From Collybiopsis luxurians FD-317 M1 (taxonomy: Eukaryota > Basidiomycota > Agaricomycetes > Agaricales > Omphalotaceae), in the NCBI GenBank assembly GCA_000827265.1, contig KN834828.1:62001-126000 (forward strand): a DNA stretch of 64,000 nucleotides, in the 5' to 3' direction. Positions 10,484 through 24,244 of the stretch are shown in pieces. The position numbers were made by a program, and so were the translations under genes. The notes under the pieces are model-generated. The model was given only the letters and a program-made list of their open reading frames with translations. It made no database searches and had not been told where the DNA came from. The number at the start of each line of letters is the position of its first letter. Within the stretch, counting starts at the first letter, position 1.

Positions 10484-13400
10484 ACAGGAACAGTAAGGTT
10501 CACGGGATATCCCGGTGTGTTCTAGGCTGCGTGATATTGCACCGGAATGGATCACGGAAGTGTGCGTGTTACTTGCTCACGCCCAAATCTGTTGTTACCG
10601 ATCAGAAATCAGATAGAGCTGAAAAAGAGAGTTAAATCCAACCTAACCGATTATGATTCCACGTTTGAGGGTTAATCGCACTGAGTCCGTTAGAGAGACG
10701 CAGTGACAATTGACGAGGCGGAACAGGTCTTGTCAAGCTCGATCGCCAAAATGACAGCAACTTGGCGCTGATAATGTTCCCAAAGAATAACGGTTTGATT
10801 GTTGATCTGCTCTCAGGAGGCTGGACTTGTCTCGCCTGCTAAGCGAAAGGGTGTGAATCAGATGCTGCGCGGCATCAAAAGCGTCAATTCTGATTGACCG
10901 ACTTGCCCGCATATCAATGCATTTTGATGGGAGTTCGCTTGCGGTCAGAACCTTGCTATCGGTACACTTTTTTTATTCATCCCACCTTTCTTGTATAATA
11001 ACCCAAAGAAGTTAATTAGGATCACGCGTGATTTGAAGGAATCCGAGAAAAAGGTGAGCCTACCGTAACAGGAGTAAATTTAGTTCGAGACCTGTACAAA
11101 TGCGGCACGGTATGGAAACTACAGTAATCAGCCATAATAATGCTCGGCACACCTGCACGTCATAATACCAAATTTTGGCGGTTCGATCGAGAAAGCTGCA
11201 AAGCTGCAAGCTATCTCGGTTAGACCTGACCGCAAGCCGGTGCCGAGCTTGCCAAAAACGCATTTATTTGTCCCTAGCAAGGTATGGGCAAGCGGACACG
11301 TCGGGCAAACAAAACTCGACATTTCATGATGCAGCCGTATGATTATAAGTGTCCGAAAAATAACAAATAGCTTGTGATCGTTTTTGACCAGCATGATCCA
11401 CAATGATCGATTATCAGACACTCGCTGTAGTGAAAATTATAATTTTTGACGTATTCGCAGCCCATATAATCGGCATGATCACGCAATTTCCATCAAAATG
11501 ATGAACGCTTTCGGTTTTTCCGATGAACGTTCATGACATGAAGTTCCTCTTGTCACTTTTTGTTGTACTTTGAGATAGACATATAAGATTTCAATGGCAG
11601 GCTTCCTTTCCCGGCTAATGGAATTGAACCGAACATTAGAATAACTAAATTCTTCTCATCATTTATAAATATGGAACTACTTGAGAGGTGGTATTCCTCG
11701 TGCAAGAAGTTTCCCAATCTAGATGCTGTATCCCTGGTATGCGCCAATGTTGGAAATGTATAGACTATCGGAATAATCAATCTTAGGTTCTGCTGCTCCA
11801 GTTCAACAGCGAAGGATGTTTTCTTAGATGGGCGCGACACAATTACCTTAATTTAATGCCTGAAATGATTCTGACGTTGATGTTTACTTTTGGATTTGGT
11901 GCCTTCTCGCAGAGAAAGTCCTCCGGTAACCTAAACTTGATCCGGCGAAGCAACTGCAGTATCATTGAGGAAATACGTTCAGTACACCTGCAATTTCTAT
12001 GACTAGTGGGCTCGAGCTGTCTGAGCAGCTACACACATACTCTATATAGCGTGTCCCAAGAGCTATCTGTTGAAGTTGCCTCTGCATGTGGTACAGAAGA
12101 TGAAGTCAACCCCAGTCAACCCCGCTTTAAGAGACTGTTGAAGGTATTGAACAGCTGCTCAGTGCCAGATGCATTTGGTTGTCACTTACGAGTTTCTTCG
12201 GAGAGCATGTTAATAATGTTAACTGGTTCTGGAATATTTGTACTCTAAGGTTTTTGAGCAGTCCTTGGAGGACAAGCTGCTTCTACGCCCGACGAGGATT
12301 AGTGAGAGCTGTTGGCAATTCCGGAAACCTCGAACCGTCTAGCCTTAAATCTAGTCAAAGTCCGGGAATTTTCGGTCAAAGAACTTGTTTCGAATCATTC
12401 ATCTCTATTCCTGAACAAATACGTGATCTGTTGAACAATTTGCCTGGATATAATTCCTTTTTTTGAGGTTTAAGGTGAGTATTTGACAATTTCCTGTTGA
12501 CCTGCAGCGACAACTTTAAGTTTGGGTATACACATCAAATCTTAGGTCAGTCAGGAAGGACATAGAACGGGAATAATTCATGATATGATATTGGATCACA
12601 GCGATAGCTGCTGATTGAGAAGGGGAAACAGTTAGCCACGAGCATAGCGAAGCTTCGGTAACTTACAGACTGTTACAACTCGGAAACCATCGAAGATACA
12701 TCAAAATCTTGACGGAGATTGCATTGTAAATAAACATGTGGAATTCATTGGATGTATTGAAAGATCCCAGATGAGCGCTGCTCTAAATAGAACAGTCTTG
12801 TCATTGAGGAGGTCTGATAAGGGATTCACGGGTATTTGTGGCGAATTTAGATCTGGTGGTGCTTGAATATAGGTGCCATAACTGCGTGAAAACAGGAAAC
12901 CCAGTCATCCGGAAGTAAATATCTCATTTACCAAAAGCAATTCTGTTAGGACAGCCTAAGAAAATCACATTATTTCATCACGTCTCCTGTTAATGGTGAC
13001 GTCGCCGGGCATTAGGGGGATCTGCCAGTTTGGTTCTGTGACAACTATATATACTTGGACATTCCTCCTGTACGCTGAGACTACAACTTTGGCCAACAAA
13101 CTTCGTTGTCACAGTGTAGATGTCCAACAGTCGAGTGACCTTCCATCAGTAACCCCCAGCGACAAATTTGAGCATTGCTTTAGTAATGTAGAGCAGAAGG
13201 AGGAAACAACTACAGACGGCAGCTAGATAGGCAGATCTATTTGAACTTAAACCGTTGAGGAAAGTAACTGTCACTTGAATGAAACCAACTTCAACAAAGC
13301 GCCTGAACTTTCGATGCAATTATCCCAGGGATAATCATGGGTCCTGCTTTCTGACAGGTCGGACCTGGCGAGCTTCGACCATCTTCCATTTGCGGCCTTT

Positions 13401-13654
13401 GATTCAAATTACCTTTCAAATTCATCCTAAAAAGTGTACTAGCCTACACTTTAAATAAATATCAATACAATGCGCATGTCACTTTCCATCCACTTCCTTG
13501 TATGTCTGCCTTTTAAATTCATGTTGTCAAAATGGCTACTTCCAGCATTATCGAAAAAACCTGAATAATAGAGCAAATCTGGCAGGTCGGGATTGGTAAT
13601 GGATCAGTGCACTTAAATTTTGGAACCTATTCCTATTCAACTCATGCGACTATA
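10484..13654. other. Intergenic region, CG-containing, no convincing gene
   Basis: About 3.2 kb upstream of the GMC gene. It contains the inverted copy of the interspersed repeat (11180-11325) and a partial direct copy near 10900. Small frames, for example 11840-11553 minus and 12179-12466 plus, have no recognisable motifs, and splicing them gives nothing coherent. It may be old decayed sequence. Confidence 0.45.
11180..11325 (-). repeat. Interspersed repeat, copy 2 (inverted)
   Basis: The reverse complement aligns with 6865-7000. Shared blocks are GTCCGCT(G/T)G, TTGCTAGGG, AAATAAATGC, GGCTTG and AGCTTGCAGC. With copy 1 it forms an inverted pair around the GMC gene. Confidence 0.4.
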
Positions 13655-14659
13655 ACGCTGAACAACAGTCTTGGGTACGCTGAGTCGAATAGTATGCAGC
13701 ATTTCTTAGGAGAACATCGAGCTATTTGCTCAATAGCTCCAAGCTATCAATATACAGCTCAGCTCAGCGCAGCGCGCGACAATTTGAAGCTGAGCCTATG
13801 GTGCGCCAGCCCACTAGCAAGAAGTAACCAGCTTCCCGGCGATACCATAAAAGGACACCTTAGAGTGAATTTGTGCTCAGGGTCGAAATGATACGACACA
13901 ATAGTTCCAAGTCAATCGTATGACTTTTCAGCGGAGGAAGGTTGAACTCACTCAGCGGACAAGTTATCATAATTTCATTATGCTAGTGTTGTGTTAAGGT
14001 AATTTCACAGCTTGTTTCCTGTGTCAGTGAGCTTGCTTACTCCTTATAGAATTCCGGCCTTGATCGCGTCACTCCAGCAAAAAACGTGCCAGTTTTCTCC
14101 GCCTTACCTGCGAAACGAAAAAAGCGACAAATCTTTGTCGAAATTCAGATTCATGATAATTTGGTGCACATTGCTTGAGCCTAACCAGGATGATGCTTAT
14201 GTAGGATGTTTCCAGATGTCTCAACTTCATGTTTCTACTGGACCGAAAACAAAGGTTCATTTTCCCTCGACAGAAACTTGTAACCTTTCCGTTGATATTC
14301 CAGATTGATTGCGAAAGAAAGGGTTCCTTGGTCTAGCAAAGATCCGTTTCAGTTCTTGAATGTCAAATGATGAATCCATTCAAAACTAGATATATTTTTT
14401 GAATTGTCTTTGATGTGGATTAGTTTCGCCCTCAAGATTTGCGGCTGTACGCGGACCTGCTCAGAATTCCTGCACCATCGGATTTAAACTTGGGATCTTA
14501 AAGGATTACCCATCATAGCCTATGCCATTTTCGGAATGAAATTTCCCTTGTTCCCGAGCCAATGGTTAGCACGCTAAACCATCAAATGCTACAAGCGTAC
14601 ATTGACACCCCATGCTATGCATGTGGTTATTAAAAAGTTTAACATTAGAAGGACGTTGA

Positions 14660-14668
14660 TATAAAAGG
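14660..14668 (+). promoter_or_regulatory. TATA box of DUF6534 gene A
   Basis: TATAAAAGG lies about 100 nt upstream of the ATG at 14765. The surrounding GTTGATATAAA is conserved upstream of gene B, and gene C has GTGATATAAAAG at the same distance, so this is likely the core promoter. Confidence 0.6.
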
Positions 14669-14764
14669 TAATTCCGTTTCCCATATATTCATTTGTGTCA
14701 CCTTATCCCTTCTACCATAACCTTCACTAGGTTCAAGACAATTATTTCGAAATCGTCGTAGCAA

Positions 14765-16412
14765 ATGTCTGGTTCATTGGGAGAGACGCCGCCCAACATC
14801 CAGTTACTGTAGGTATTACATTATAATAGGGTTGTTGTTAATTAGAGCGTGCTCACCCTCACGGTTAGTGTTGGTCCAGCAGTGCGTGGAGCTGAGCAAG
14901 CCATTGTTGAGAATTTGCAATCTGATTGAAAGCAGCTATTAGGATCACTTTTCAGTTGGTGCCTTTATGGGATGCTGATTATTCAACTTTATTATTATTG
15001 GTTTACCTTTCGAGATGATGGGTACAGATTTCGGATTACTGGTAAAAACATCCACACCCTTTTGACATATCTCAATTTCTTACTTTGCAAAGTATATGGT
15101 CTTTTTGCGGTGGACACTTGGCATACTGTGGCAATTACTTCTGTAGCCTGGTCATTTTTAGTATCAGGCTGGGGTAATCCAGATGCTTTGCGGTTCACCG
15201 GATGGGGATTCGCGTTGATTCCATTGATCAGTGGCATCAGTGAGTAATACTTCTATCCACTGAACTGTTTCTAATTTTTTTTCCAGGTGCGGCCTGGGTA
15301 CAGCTATTCTTTGCTTGGAGAATACTGGTCCTTGGCACTGGCAAGTATCACCTGGTTTGGAAAGTAATTGTGGTTATCATTTGCGCTGTAAGCTGCTGTT
15401 TTTATACTACAATTCTATTGCAGTTAATTGAGGTAACTACTGACAGATATCCCTTACACAAGGGATTGCCGGAATAATAAGTGGAGCCAAAGTGAGTAAA
15501 GCCTACCAGTTAAAAACTCATTGTGGTGATTCTAGTTATATAGTTTCTTTCCATAAATGATATCGCACAGTTTCATCTCATTTATGCACCTGCTGCAATC
15601 TGGCTTGCTGGATCGGCCTTTGTCGATGTTTTGATAGCGGCTAGTATGGTTTTCCTGGTAGGTGCTGGAAATAATATGATAATAAATGAAACTGGCTGAA
15701 AACATTATATGCAGCTATCATCTGCGAAAAAGCGCATCAATCTTGTCAATACTAAAACTGATGCCGTCCTTACTCGCTTGATTCATCTCACCATTGAGAC
15801 TGGCGCGGTGACTGCAATAGCTGCAGTAGTAGATCTGGGATTCTTTCTAGGCGACCCTTCGAATAATCTTCACCTCCTAATGTAAGTTAAAAACTAAAAA
15901 CACTTGAGAAAGATATTTAATTACACATTTTGTTCTATTGATATAGGGCCCTTATTCTGGGAAAACGTAAGTTTGTATGGCTTCCTACCATGTATATAGA
16001 ATACTTACCCACTTGAGCTTTCCAGTGTATACAAATACACTCTACGCTACCTTGAATTCCCGTCCTTTATCATTGCAGCAAAGCTACAGTCATAGCGACC
16101 CTTCACGTTTCAGTTCACGGAATCCAGACACTGCTGTTATTCATCTCACTACTGCGACTGAAGTTTCTGGTCAAGATTCTTACTCCAATAATAGTAAACA
16201 AGTGAGCCTTTCGATCAATTGAAATAGTTTAATTCTTAACATTCTTTTAGCAGCGCAGCTTGCCAGGTGATGCGATTCCTTTGCAGACTTTGAATCATGG
16301 ATATGATCCTCACTATGGGAAGACCACTGGACAGCCCCAGCTAGAGGTGATTGCTCACGATAGAAAAAATTGTGCAATATTAATGACCTGCAATGAACAG
16401 AGTCCCGTGTAG
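14765..16412 (+). CDS. DUF6534-type seven-helix membrane protein, gene A
   Basis: The spliced model has 12 exons: 14765-14808, 14869-14881, 14936-15041, 15093-15239, 15287-15387, 15447-15491, 15544-15657, 15715-15881, 15947-15966, 16026-16201, 16251-16346, 16401-16412. They sum to 1041 nt, 346 residues plus stop. Seven hydrophobic segments are visible, beginning near LFSWCLYGML, VYGLFAVDTWHTV, GFALIPLISGIS, WKVIVVIICAIS, FHLIYAPAAIWLAG, IETGAVTAIAAVVD and LHLLMALILGK. The last is followed by LYATLNSR, a terminal motif typical of DUF6534. A soluble Ser/Thr-rich tail of about 90 residues ends in SPV. The family is basidiomycete-specific, probably in the plasma membrane, and of unknown function, although the topology is receptor-like. 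Unlike genes B and C it lacks an intron at 14990/14991. It appears intact. Confidence 0.85.
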
Positions 16413-19400
16413 GAGTACTTGTATGACATACCTCAACACGGTCTAACGAGATTTATTAAATATGAGCCATAAACTGTTGCACGTCTAAGTTATTTCTTAA
16501 TATTTGATTCCCTGCAACAGGAATGCTTCTGCTTCAAGGCAATGTCTATTCATGGCAAATAAGTACACCAGTTATCTTTTTCCTTACTCATTTTCTACCT
16601 ATTACTACTAGTTTTCAGACTATCTGAAAGCTCATGTAGGAAATAGTGAAGATTTCTTCATCTTGTCCAAGTCGAGAACATAATATTTGAAGTTGCTCTT
16701 TGGCACAGACGGTTGAATATTCCAGGGTCTTTATTCAGCACGGACGTCATTCTTCAGAGATGCGCTCACAGTTTGCGATTCCGGAAAAATTGCGTTGATA
16801 TCTAGTCTATCTAGGCACTAATAATAATTCAATATTGACTTACTTGACTTGTCCCCTGCCAACTCAAACTTGAAGTATCTCGATTGAAAGGGGAAAGAAC
16901 AAATTTTCCGGGTACCTAACGTAGAATGACTAGCGAGAGTGGCGGTTTGCAGCGCTAGCTTAGCAAACAAGGGTCTGGGCAGCTCCAGCTCAAGCTCCTT
17001 GCAACGAGCGCAAAAAGCACCACGCAATGGGCCTCATGGTGAGCGTACATGAAGGGGATAAACATAGATGCCGCCAAGCTCCGCGCAGTGGGCGTCGCGC
17101 TTGGCAGTGCAATCAGTCAAATTAAAAAAACCGTATTGTCCTTAAAGTATTAGATGCTTAAAAAAGCATGTAAATAAACCTGACGTAGAGTTACTGCTAC
17201 TTACTAAATACCGTTCAAACAGCGAGTTGGAGAAAAGTATCAGAAATAATTCTGGAAGGAAGAGGTGTTTTCTCCGTGTCGCAAACATGCATAATCTTGT
17301 AGCCCGCCCAAATAACGGCCGATCAGCTTCCGTTGTTTCGTACGTTTTGAGGTCGGATCTTGCTGATGGACAACGCGAATTACGTTCCCCCAAGTAACTA
17401 TCCAAATATCAGATAAACTGATTAGTATTATCGAGCAGCAAGCTCTTAAATAATAACAGCTCGGCAACCGACACAGGTTACGCAGCTCGACAAGAGATGT
17501 CGCTCACTTTACCTGACGCTACCGCGACACAGAAGCGGTACCGTTGCATGTGTTGTGCTGGCTACGGATATCAATTGCAACAGCATCGACGGTGAATCAG
17601 GCCATTAGTACAGATGAACAAGCAGGCTTCTGAACAAATACAGAAGAGTGTCTAATTTTACAATTTCAAGTTTGGGGAAACGGTTCACCTGCCCAAAGTA
17701 GAATAACGGAGTTCCTGGGATATGTATCTCAAAAATATGGAAGTCTATCGTAAAATCGAGCTTTAAACTTTTACTACGCAAAACGAAGTTTAATCCGGCT
17801 CGCATGACAAAACCAACTCCCGCCGACGCTTTCAAGACAAGGAACAAAATCTCAACGCCAAATAAGGAACAGCGGTAAGGGATGCCTTGTTTCGATTAAT
17901 TCTGCACCTGCTGCTGATTGTATGAACTTGGTCGGAAGACGTACTGGACCATGGACAAAGATGAATAGGAAGCATACGAACGACGCTGCTGCAACTATCC
18001 GACCATCGGGAGCTTAACACATTGTAGTCAGGTGCCGCAAACCTCATCAGCACCTTGTGGGATGCCGCACCTCAATACTTCCTTTTTGCATCTTGAGTTC
18101 CTGAACTAAACGCAAAGATCTCATTCTGGCACATCCCCAAATCACTTCGTGTCCGGTATGAATAATATCGACTAGTACCCGGATACTGAGTACGTTCAGG
18201 TTATGCGGCGTAGAGGCACTCAGCCCTTGCGTACAGTTTTCCTACGAAGCTCTAGGAAAGCGTATTTCTAGCTTTTTATTGTCAGAACCTCCCGAGGATG
18301 AGGATGAGCTCTGTGCGAGTGCCTGACCATTGTGCGACCAGGGATACGGAGACTGCTCGACTATCATAGGAAAAAAAAACCGAAAGAGTCCAGACCAGAA
18401 GTTACACCAAAAGAAGAAGAAAATGCGGAACGATATTTTAATGACTAGGATCTTTGAAATCCCGTTCGTGATTCCTCATTGCGAGGGCAACGGAGATTGC
18501 GATGGATTCTATTGAGTGAAAAGAACCCGAGGATATCAGTTGATTATTCCCATCTCAAGGAAAATGATGATCATATTTGATTACGTGTAAATCCTTGGGA
18601 TATCACAATTTAGGACGATACGCATTCATCTGAATCTTATTCCATTGAGCGGAATCAAATTTACGTAGGTGTCAACCCACAGGAGCGAAAAGATCGCAGT
18701 GACATGAAGCCCCAAATGCCCCAAATGCTCTGGCGGTACCTTCGAGCAGCCTCTGATAATTACTCGCATAAAGATTCTGTAAATTATGACTTGTTTCTCA
18801 TATCTGCAAAGCAATCATATTGTTCAAGGTTCGGGTAAAAATGATTAAAATGACTCATGTACAAGTGAGGACTACAGTCGGAGATATTACGTGATAAATT
18901 CTTGAACCACGCTAGTACTCAAGCCATGCCTCTTCGCGCTCCGCCAGTCTAAGAGAGTAAAAAATTCTTGATCAAAGATTTAAGATAGTCGGGTTTGAAA
19001 GCCTTTATAGCCGACCTAAGGCCAGTGAGGACTAGTCACTCGGCCATAGCGAAAGATTCAAGAAATCGTTAAAAGCGGAAACCCGGATGGCCTATACTTT
19101 TACCACCACTAGTACTAGCCATTCGCCTTTTCGTCCAACTATTTCGTCGGGCCAAGAGGGAAAGATCAAAAATCAGAGCTAGACCAAATATATATTCTAG
19201 AATATTAGAGTTCCCCCGTATCAACGGCCCCATTGACATCGGGTGAGGTGGAATGGTTCTGTCTGCCTACCAAACGATGTCGAAAGGAAGCAAGTCCACA
19301 TCAAGATATTCTGTGGTTCCGACATAGGTTCGGTGCCTTCGTCCCAGTAAGCTCCCAGCTCTATCTGCGGAGGGAAGGTCCAGCGCCATTCTGTACTCGT

Positions 19401-20880
19401 CGGGAGCGAAGAGAAATGTTTGTAGCCTGTAGATGCCAAGCAAGCAGAATATATATGAATCGATGGAGGCTGCAGCATGATGACGGTCTTGGGTGGGTCT
19501 GGGGGAAAGAAAGGCGCTTGGAAAGGTATGATCCGGTACCGGGCCGACATTCGCCACTGCCGCGAAGTCGGTCTACGCGTTTATATTGGCGTCTGAGCAA
19601 GTGACAGTCTACGGTAAATGCTGAATAATAAGTAAGTGGTTAATTTTTTCTTTGAAAGAAAAAAATTACCGGCTAAATCAGTGCGAGCGGTAGTACCTAG
19701 ACGAAGGTATGATACATATGCAAACTGGTCTGCGTAAGAAATTCAGATAATGAGGCAAGTAACGAGAAACCTATCTTACCGCTAACCACGAAGGTACATA
19801 TAACGTGGAGCTTCGGGCAATACTTAGCTGACATCGCGAAGCACAAACGAGTAGGATTGAACGAGGTGAGGGCAGTTAATTTCGATTGAAGAGCTTTCTT
19901 GTTATCATTATTCGTCATCTTTGCCCAGCGCATGAATCTAGACCGGGGACGACAGTTGCGGAACCGCTCATTTGGAGGGCCTTCGGAGGCCCCTCTAATG
20001 TATGAGGTGGCTCTCTCGTGGTTTAAGTCGGACCACACGCTTGAGTGGAATACTGGTTAGCCCTACATTTGCCAATTAAATATCTCCTATTGTCTTTTTT
20101 TTTTCCTCTTCGTCTCGCTTTGTAGCTCCGTTCAGCTTTTGACTTTCCAATCTCTATTCTTCGTACCCCGATGCAGTGTCAGTCTTATTTGTGTTTTCTG
20201 TCATCTATACGCACCTTTATCGAAAAAACTGTCCTTCAAGTTCCAAGTCGCGTTTAATCAATGTAGCTGTGGTACGCGAGTCTATACCATGCGTTAATTC
20301 TTCCGCCTCAGCTGTTGAATCAAAGTCCGTTTTGACTCCTACGCTAGTTTTCATCAACATTATTCCACTCGAACTCTGGTAGTATGGTCTATATTTCATC
20401 AACGCAAACCAAAACTTTTTCGCCGTTGATCGCACGCCTTGCCTACTCCTATTGTACAATTCGGGAGTGGACGGTCAGTACAGCTCTATGGGCCCCGGGA
20501 CTCTCATCGCATTGGAGGACCAAAACATTCCTGTGCCGTATAACGCTCTCGTAAACGCGGAAACATCGCAAATTTAAAAAAAAATCTCGCAGTTTGTCTT
20601 TTACCGATATGTAGTAGAAAACATCTCTAGACGCGTTTAGGTCGTCTCATGCGTTCATCACGGTTCCTTGATTGATTACTCCAGAAAGCCCTCCTATCAC
20701 CGAAAATAATACAGCCTAGATATGCTATTTCCGTGATAGATAAGAACTTATCGCCTCCGAGAGGCAGTGATAGTCCCAGTTCTCGACTGCTCCGTTGATT
20801 GTGATCCTCCTGTTAGTCTTTGTATACTTATTTCCCCCAGATTTTCGGTTCTATTCTAGCTTGAAGCTTTTCTTATTTGT
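16413..20880. other. Downstream part of segmental duplication A, no intact gene
   Basis: About 4.5 kb that aligns with 29453-34170 at low identity. Where the copies align, no frame is conserved between them: the frame at 19233-19604 and its antisense 19550-19221 are broken in copy B. It therefore behaves as non-coding or long-dead sequence. No tRNA, rRNA or transposon termini were found. Confidence 0.5.
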
Positions 20881-22307
20881 TATTGCACTTGAATCTCAGG
20901 CAACGCCCATCAAAGGCACAAGGGCAATAGGTCAACTCGGACTCGTTGGGAGTACCAGGAACATTTCTTTCGCTGTGAACTCTTCCACAGAAGCCGCCGT
21001 CTATAGATATCACTTTTATTTTTGGATTTTGAAAGTCCCCACTTCTAACCCTGTGTCAGGGCAGTTCTGGGTAAGGTAAAGACGCATCTGATTCACCGCT
21101 TTGGATGATACATGTATTCCCGGCGGAAATATGGAATGGTACTTACAAACGTGGGCGTCCCGATCCGGTTAGACCATTTGGATCCCGGGCTAACTAAACG
21201 CGTTCTCATAATTCTTTTTATCATTCATCCGAAGAAAAAAAAAACGAAATTCAGGCCTTTCGAGCATGACGAGTTCATCATTTGAGACCAAAAAAGTCTA
21301 GGAGATCCTTCACTTTATGCAGCAACAAAATTCTGACTGGGACATCTTGTAGCCTGTAGTTCTCCAAAGTTTGTTGGATCCTAGTAACTAATGACCCAAA
21401 TACTTTCTCCACGACGGTCTAGATGGAGCCAAAGGACGCGATACATCCGTAATCTATGCGTACTTATCTGCTGTGAGAATATCAGAGAGGAAAGCGATGC
21501 GAGAGTACTTTTGGGAACAAACATTGTATTTTTTGGTCACCCATACTCTCTTGCAAGGGACCCGACACCTAGCTCAAGCCGGCACAGGTAAATGCATGTA
21601 AATGCATGAGACAGACAAGAAAACCATTAGGGTACAGGAAGCCCTAATGGCACTAATGTAGCCTTTTCAGCCAATGATTAGATGCGATTTTTCGATGTTC
21701 TCGATGAGTAATTTTCCTGATGATAGATATGTTTTGTTTGCTCTTAAGTATTCTTTTCATGTCCGCTTGCAAGGTATTTGTAGGGGAGTGTTGGAGTTTT
21801 CGATGCTCATTAGCAATTCCAGTTGGTATTTTATTGATGGTACAGTTGCCATAATGGTAGATAGTTCAACCTATCTGTAGGAGTAGTATTGAACATATTG
21901 TACTCTTCAATTTATTCCCTGTACATTTGCTAGGGCTTTTGCTATTAGGCCGGAGTTGGGGCTCTGCTCCCGCTCTTACTCCACCGAGCACAACCTATGG
22001 AGCTTGGCATTACTCTTCGGCTTCTTCCCCTCTCTCCTTTCCCCTCTCCCATCTCCTTCACGAACAGCTTTGAGCAGAAGTAAGCACTATAATGGCTCGG
22101 CAAATTCCACACTTGGTAGTAGCAACAAGTCAATACAAATAAGTAATCAAAATTACGATCGGTATGAAAATAGACTGTAGAAGCAATTAGAAATAGCCCT
22201 GTAGCACGGCATAAGCTGAAAATTATTCAACACAACTCAAACGATACCAATCTATAATTTTGTTTAATAAATCTCGTCATTTTCTGACAGGATGTTTAGT
22301 TACCGTT
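20881..22307. other. Intergenic region between duplication A and gene C
   Basis: No gene is recognised. Short frames (21391-21591, 21674-21880) have no motifs. A ten-base direct repeat TAAATGCATG occurs twice near 21592. The final 100 bp before the gene C stop probably holds its 3' UTR: on the minus strand it contains ACGAGATTTATTAAA, which is also found just downstream of gene A. Confidence 0.45.
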
Positions 22308-23974
22308 TTACACAGTACTCTGTTCATTGCAGATCGTTAGATTTTTTGTTAACCGTCATCATGAGCAATTACCTCCGGCCTTGACACCTGCGATTCTCCG
22401 GTGTTCTTCACGAACTGACCATTATACTCGTTATTAAAAGTCTGCAAAGGTACTGGAGGACTCTGCAGGCTGCGCTGCTGAAAACCATAAGCAATATGCA
22501 GGGTAGATAGAAGAAGAAACCTACGTGTTTCCTATTATTGGGATAGGCATCTGGGTCGGAAACTTCAGTCGCGGTACTGATACGTATAGCAGCAGCTTCA
22601 AAACGCGAGACACTTTGATGTTGCTGCGAGGATATAGGGCGGGAATTCAAGGTAGCATACAGTGTATTGGTGTACACTGAAAGATTCTGATGTTTAAGCA
22701 TTTCATGAATACACATGGAAGTCATACATGACTTACATTTCCCTAGAATGAGGGCCCTGAAAAGAGCAAACTATGTAGTTAAAGATTATCTTCTGAAAGT
22801 TTTCCAACTTACATCAGAAGGTGAAGATTATTGCTTGGTTGTCCCAAAAAGAACCCAAGATCTACCACTGCAGCTATGGCAGTAACCGAGCCAGTCTCAA
22901 TAGTGAGATGAATCAAGCGAGTCAGCACAGCAGATGTACTAGTGTTAAGAAGGTTGATGCGCTTTTTTGCCACTGACAACTGCACATCATGTATTCCTCT
23001 TTGATCGATGCATTATCCAAGTATAACACGTACCAGAACAACCATACTGACGGCTATCAAAACATCCACAAAAGCCGATCCGGCAAGCCAAATTGCAGCA
23101 GGTGCATAAATCAGATGAAACTGTGTGATATCATTGATGGAAAGAAACTACATAACTCGAATCACCACAATGAGTTTGTGACTGATAAGCTTTACTTACT
23201 TTGATTCCACTTATCATTCCGGCAATCCCTTGTGTCAGGGATATCTGTCAGCAATACATATCAGCTAACTGCAACTGCACCGTAGCCAACAAACTCACCG
23301 CACAAATAACGATCACAATTGCTTTCCAGACCAGATGAAACCGGCCTTTGCCAAGAACAAATATTCTCCAGGCAAAAAATAGTTGGACCCAGGCAGCACC
23401 TGGATCAAACAAATCAACGGCCGGTCTGACAGAAAAAATACAACGTACTGAGGCCACTGATGAATGGTATTAATGCAAATCCCCATCCTGTGAACCGCAA
23501 GGCATCCGAATTTCCCCACCCTGACACAAGAAATGACCAAGCAATGGAAGTAACTGCCACAGTATGCCAGGTGTCTACCGCAAAAAGACCATATACTTGG
23601 CGCAAAGTAAAAAATCCAGAGATATAAAAATGTACAGGGTCTAATTACCAGTAATCTGAATCTTATATCCATCACGGCGAAAGTTGATCCAGTACATATC
23701 TACTCAAAAATAGGTAAATCCGCGCACATTCCAAAAAAGAAAAGAAATTGAGTATACAAAGCTGAATAATCAACATCCCATAGAGGCACCAGCTGAAAAG
23801 CGACCCTAGCAACTGCTTTAAATCAGTTTCGAGTTCTCAACAACGCCTTGGCCAGCAACACGCACCGCAGGACCGACACTAACCACGAAGTTTCTCATTT
23901 ATTAAGTCCAAACATTAGATTCTATAAAGCACTACTTACAGTAGCTGGATATCGGCCGGCGTCTCTCCAGACAT
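22308..23974 (-). CDS. DUF6534-type seven-helix membrane protein, gene C (inverted)
   Basis: The start at 23974 (MSGETPADIQLL; exon 1 is 23940-23974) and the last exon 22308-22319 (STV, stop) follow the same exon plan as gene A. There is one more intron, 23700-23757, splitting the codon after QL in the first helix. Conserved exons give VYGLFAVDTWHTVAVTSIAW, WVQLFFAWRIFVLG, FHLIYAPAAIWLAG, LIHLTIETGSVTAIAAVVD and NTLYATLNSR. All seven hydrophobic segments and the Ser-rich tail are present, and I saw no disabling change. It lies in opposite orientation between A and B, 270 bp from a CACTA-like element on its promoter side. It is probably a membrane protein of unknown function. I did not verify every internal intron base by base. 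Confidence 0.8.
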
Positions 23975-24068
23975 TGATATGACAATCCCTTCCTACACGA
24001 TTACTTTGAACTTAGTGAGATCGCTATATCAGAGATAGGAGGGACGGGGAGCGTACAGAAAAGGGTGT

Positions 24069-24076
24069 CTTTTATA
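24069..24076 (-). promoter_or_regulatory. TATA box of DUF6534 gene C
   Basis: The minus strand reads GTGATATAAAAG here, about 95 nt upstream of the ATG. That is the spacing seen in genes A and B. Confidence 0.55.
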
Positions 24077-24244
24077 TCACTGTTATTTTAATTTCATTGC
24101 GGTCAATAGAACCGCATGCACAGCATAGGGTGTGAATCGTGCACCCGAAACTTTGATTTTTTGGGCGATAGTAGAAAGGTGACTTACCTGAAACAGTATA
24201 GGCTATAGTCGGTTATCGATCGGTTATCTCTGACAACTGGAATA

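Larger units (their letters stand above)
13655..20880 (+). repeat. Segmental duplication, copy A
   Basis: This block aligns in direct orientation with 27022-34170. Anchors are GGGTACGCTGAGTC (about 13672 and 27036), the whole DUF6534 gene, GCTGATGGACAACGCGAA-like DNA (about 17365 and 29765), AAAGATCA with TCAGAGCTAGACCAAAT (about 19165 and 32250), CCCAGCTCTATCTGC (about 19355 and 33325) and a final block near 20750/34015. Exons look markedly more conserved than flanks. The copy offset is about 13.4 kb but varies with insertions. Confidence 0.75.

Noticed and set aside
19221..19604. Overlapping 96-123 codon frames on both strands
   Set aside because: The aligned sequence in duplication copy B (about 33300-33560) breaks these frames, so they are not conserved coding regions.
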